From positions 1 through 34,889 of the forward strand of contig CAMNSS010000025.1 of assembly GCA_946555345.1 (NCBI GenBank): a stretch of 34,889 bases of DNA. Direction: 5' to 3'. Origin of the DNA: an uncultured Eubacterium sp. GTDB lineage: Bacteria; Bacillota; Clostridia; Peptostreptococcales; Anaerovoracaceae. This document shows positions 34,040-34,889 of the stretch, in pieces (within the stretch, counting starts at the first letter, position 1; each line of letters opens with the position of its first letter). Below the pieces are notes generated by a model. It was not told where the DNA came from. It saw only the letters and a list, made by a program, of their open reading frames with translations, and searched no databases. The translations under genes and the position numbers were made by a program.

Positions 34040-34246
34040 GATGCCCGCAAAACATACTGCCCGTAGCCGACATACTGATTAATCCTGGTTGCCGCATTTT
34101 ATCTGTTTCCGTCTCTCCGCTCGCCTTTTTTTGCCCATAAAATACTACTTTGAACTACTTTATGCGAACACTGCTCGCCCCCTAACATTGATTGGTATAT
34201 TTGTATAAAAAGGCAACAGGGACATGCCGGTTAGGGTGGAAATTTT

Positions 34247-34889
34247 ATGGAAGAAAAAAACATTGTTTGCTTTAACTTACTGGGATCATTTTCTTATTTT
34301 TTAGCAGAGGAAGGCGTTGAAAATAGCAGTGCTGAAGACGGCTTGTGGGATCAGGCTAACGGCAAACCGCTTGGAAAGGCCGGGAAAAAAACCGTGTCGC
34401 TTTTGCAATATCTTATCGTTCACCATGCGAGGGACATTTCGGCGGACGAGCTGTTCGATGTTTTCTGGGCGGAGAGCGAAAGCAGGGATCCGGCGAATGC
34501 ATTGGCGAATATGCTTTACAAAGTGCGGAGCTTGTTGAAAAAGATGTTTCCGCAGCATGATCATTTGCTTCGTACGTTGCAAGGGCGCTATGCTTGGGAT
34601 TCGGAGGTTCAGATTGCGACTGATGCCGAAGCATTTGAAACAGCTTGTTTGAAGGCGGAAAAAAGTGCGGGAGCGGAGCGCATGGAGCTTCTTTGGCAGG
34701 CAGCTTCTCTTTACTGCGGGGATTTTTTGCCTGGAAACGACAGCGAATGGGCGGGACTGTTAAGGCAGTATTACCAAAATTTATATCTTGACGCTTGCAA
34801 AGCGCTGCTTCCACTTTTGGAAGAAGCCGGGCAATGGGCGGAAATTGTCAGTGTATGCAGCCGGGCGTCCCAAGTGGAGTTTTATACGG
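34247..34889 (+). CDS. SARP/BTAD-type transcriptional regulator, 3' end cut by window
   Basis: An open frame of 214 codons runs off the window. Residues ~45-115 resemble an OmpR-type winged helix as found in SARP/AfsR regulators: KKTVSLLQYLIVHHARDIS, then DELFDVFW, NALANMLYKVRSLLKK and GRYAWD. Residues ~120-214 resemble the helical bacterial transcriptional activation domain (DAEAFETACLKAE, LYCGDFLP, WAGLLRQYYQNLYLDA). The start ATG 34247 follows AGGGTGGA. Such regulators are best known from Actinobacteria, but similar proteins occur in Firmicutes, often much longer with C-terminal repeats. Its target is unknown. Confidence 0.82.
   Translation, partial: MEEKNIVCFNLLGSFSYFLAEEGVENSSAEDGLWDQANGKPLGKAGKKTVSLLQYLIVHHARDISADELFDVFWAESESRDPANALANMLYKVRSLLKKMFPQHDHLLRTLQGRYAWDSEVQIATDAEAFETACLKAEKSAGAERMELLWQAASLYCGDFLPGNDSEWAGLLRQYYQNLYLDACKALLPLLEEAGQWAEIVSVCSRASQVEFYT

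Larger units (their letters stand above)
33416..34246. other. 831-nt gene-free region with two long inverted repeats
   Basis: No gene is supported here. It holds, in order, a repeat-textured part (TAAAATAGCCGTATAGCAG next to TAAAGGCCGTTAGGGCATG near 33491-33528), an inverted repeat at 33615-33659, a second at 33811-33862, and then a stretch at about 33862-34150 that is C/T-rich on the + strand, opposite to the purine-rich bias of the rest of the window. No convincing promoter for the SARP gene was found; TATAAA at 34204-34209 has a poor -35. Confidence 0.6.

Noticed and set aside
33866..34082. Minus-strand open stretch with a zinc-ribbon-like VCKGCGAGLN and an acidic DNDDDESDDGDDETG segment
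   Set aside because: It has no convincing start codon or ribosome-binding site, and the second cysteine pair of a zinc ribbon is missing. The acidic run can arise from GATGAC-type simple sequence.
33849..34082. 77-codon + strand frame rich in Ser/Pro
   Set aside because: Low-complexity product of the C/T-rich strand; it starts inside the arm of an inverted repeat and has no ribosome-binding site.

Overview
The window reads as a chromosomal segment of a low-to-mid GC Bacillota, class Clostridia. The evidence is the PASTA kinase/PP2C/RsgA/Rpe block, the plsX-rnc-smc-ftsY block, the gpsA-spoIVA association and an apparently intact spoIVA, which points to an endospore-forming lineage. I cannot name the genus from sequence alone. 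Nearly every gene is on the + strand; the only clear minus-strand gene is a radical SAM protein at 2577-3635.

Layout. 1-451: tRNA cluster Trp (partial)-Pro-Met/Ile2-Phe with a terminator. 502-1026: no gene seen. 1027-2139: small integral membrane protein (PF06695 type) and thymidine kinase. 2577-3635 (minus): TIGR01212/YhcC-like radical SAM protein, divergent from queH-asnA (3718-5373). 5497-26308: a long housekeeping block priA-def-fmt-zinc peptidase-rsmB-prpC-prkC-rsgA-rpe-plsX-rnc-smc-ftsY-der-plsY-gpsA-miaB, with many short gaps or start/stop overlaps. 26371-27849: spoIVA behind a hairpin that buries its ribosome-binding site. 28402-33415: an accessory stretch of a 14-TM-type MFS exporter, a HisD/HpsN-like dehydrogenase and an APC amino-acid permease. 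34247-end: a SARP/BTAD-type regulator cut by the window edge.

The housekeeping block covers replication restart (PriA), N-terminal formyl handling (Fmt/Def), ribosome and tRNA maturation (RsmB, RsgA, Der, RNase III, MiaB), Ser/Thr signalling (PrpC/PrkC), phospholipid synthesis (PlsX, PlsY, GpsA), membrane targeting (FtsY) and chromosome organisation (SMC). Two genes often found in such blocks are not at their usual places here: rlmN between rsmB and prpC, and acpP between plsX and rnc.

The most unusual signal is outside the canonical genes. Several spacers look built from degenerate tandem repeats, often with a unit near 16-17 nt. In front of priA and gpsA the last unit contains the start codon and first codons of the gene. 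In two other genes (the YhcC-like protein and the MFS exporter) frame-compatible degenerate repeats (15 nt and 33 nt) encode an unusual N-terminal extension. I regard this recurrent repeat-at-the-gene-boundary pattern as the best candidate for something undescribed; it rests on alignments made by eye. Secondary points are two putative leaderless promoters, the spoIVA hairpin, a PriA that seems to lack its winged-helix domain, and two long inverted repeats with a shared arm sequence upstream of the SARP gene.
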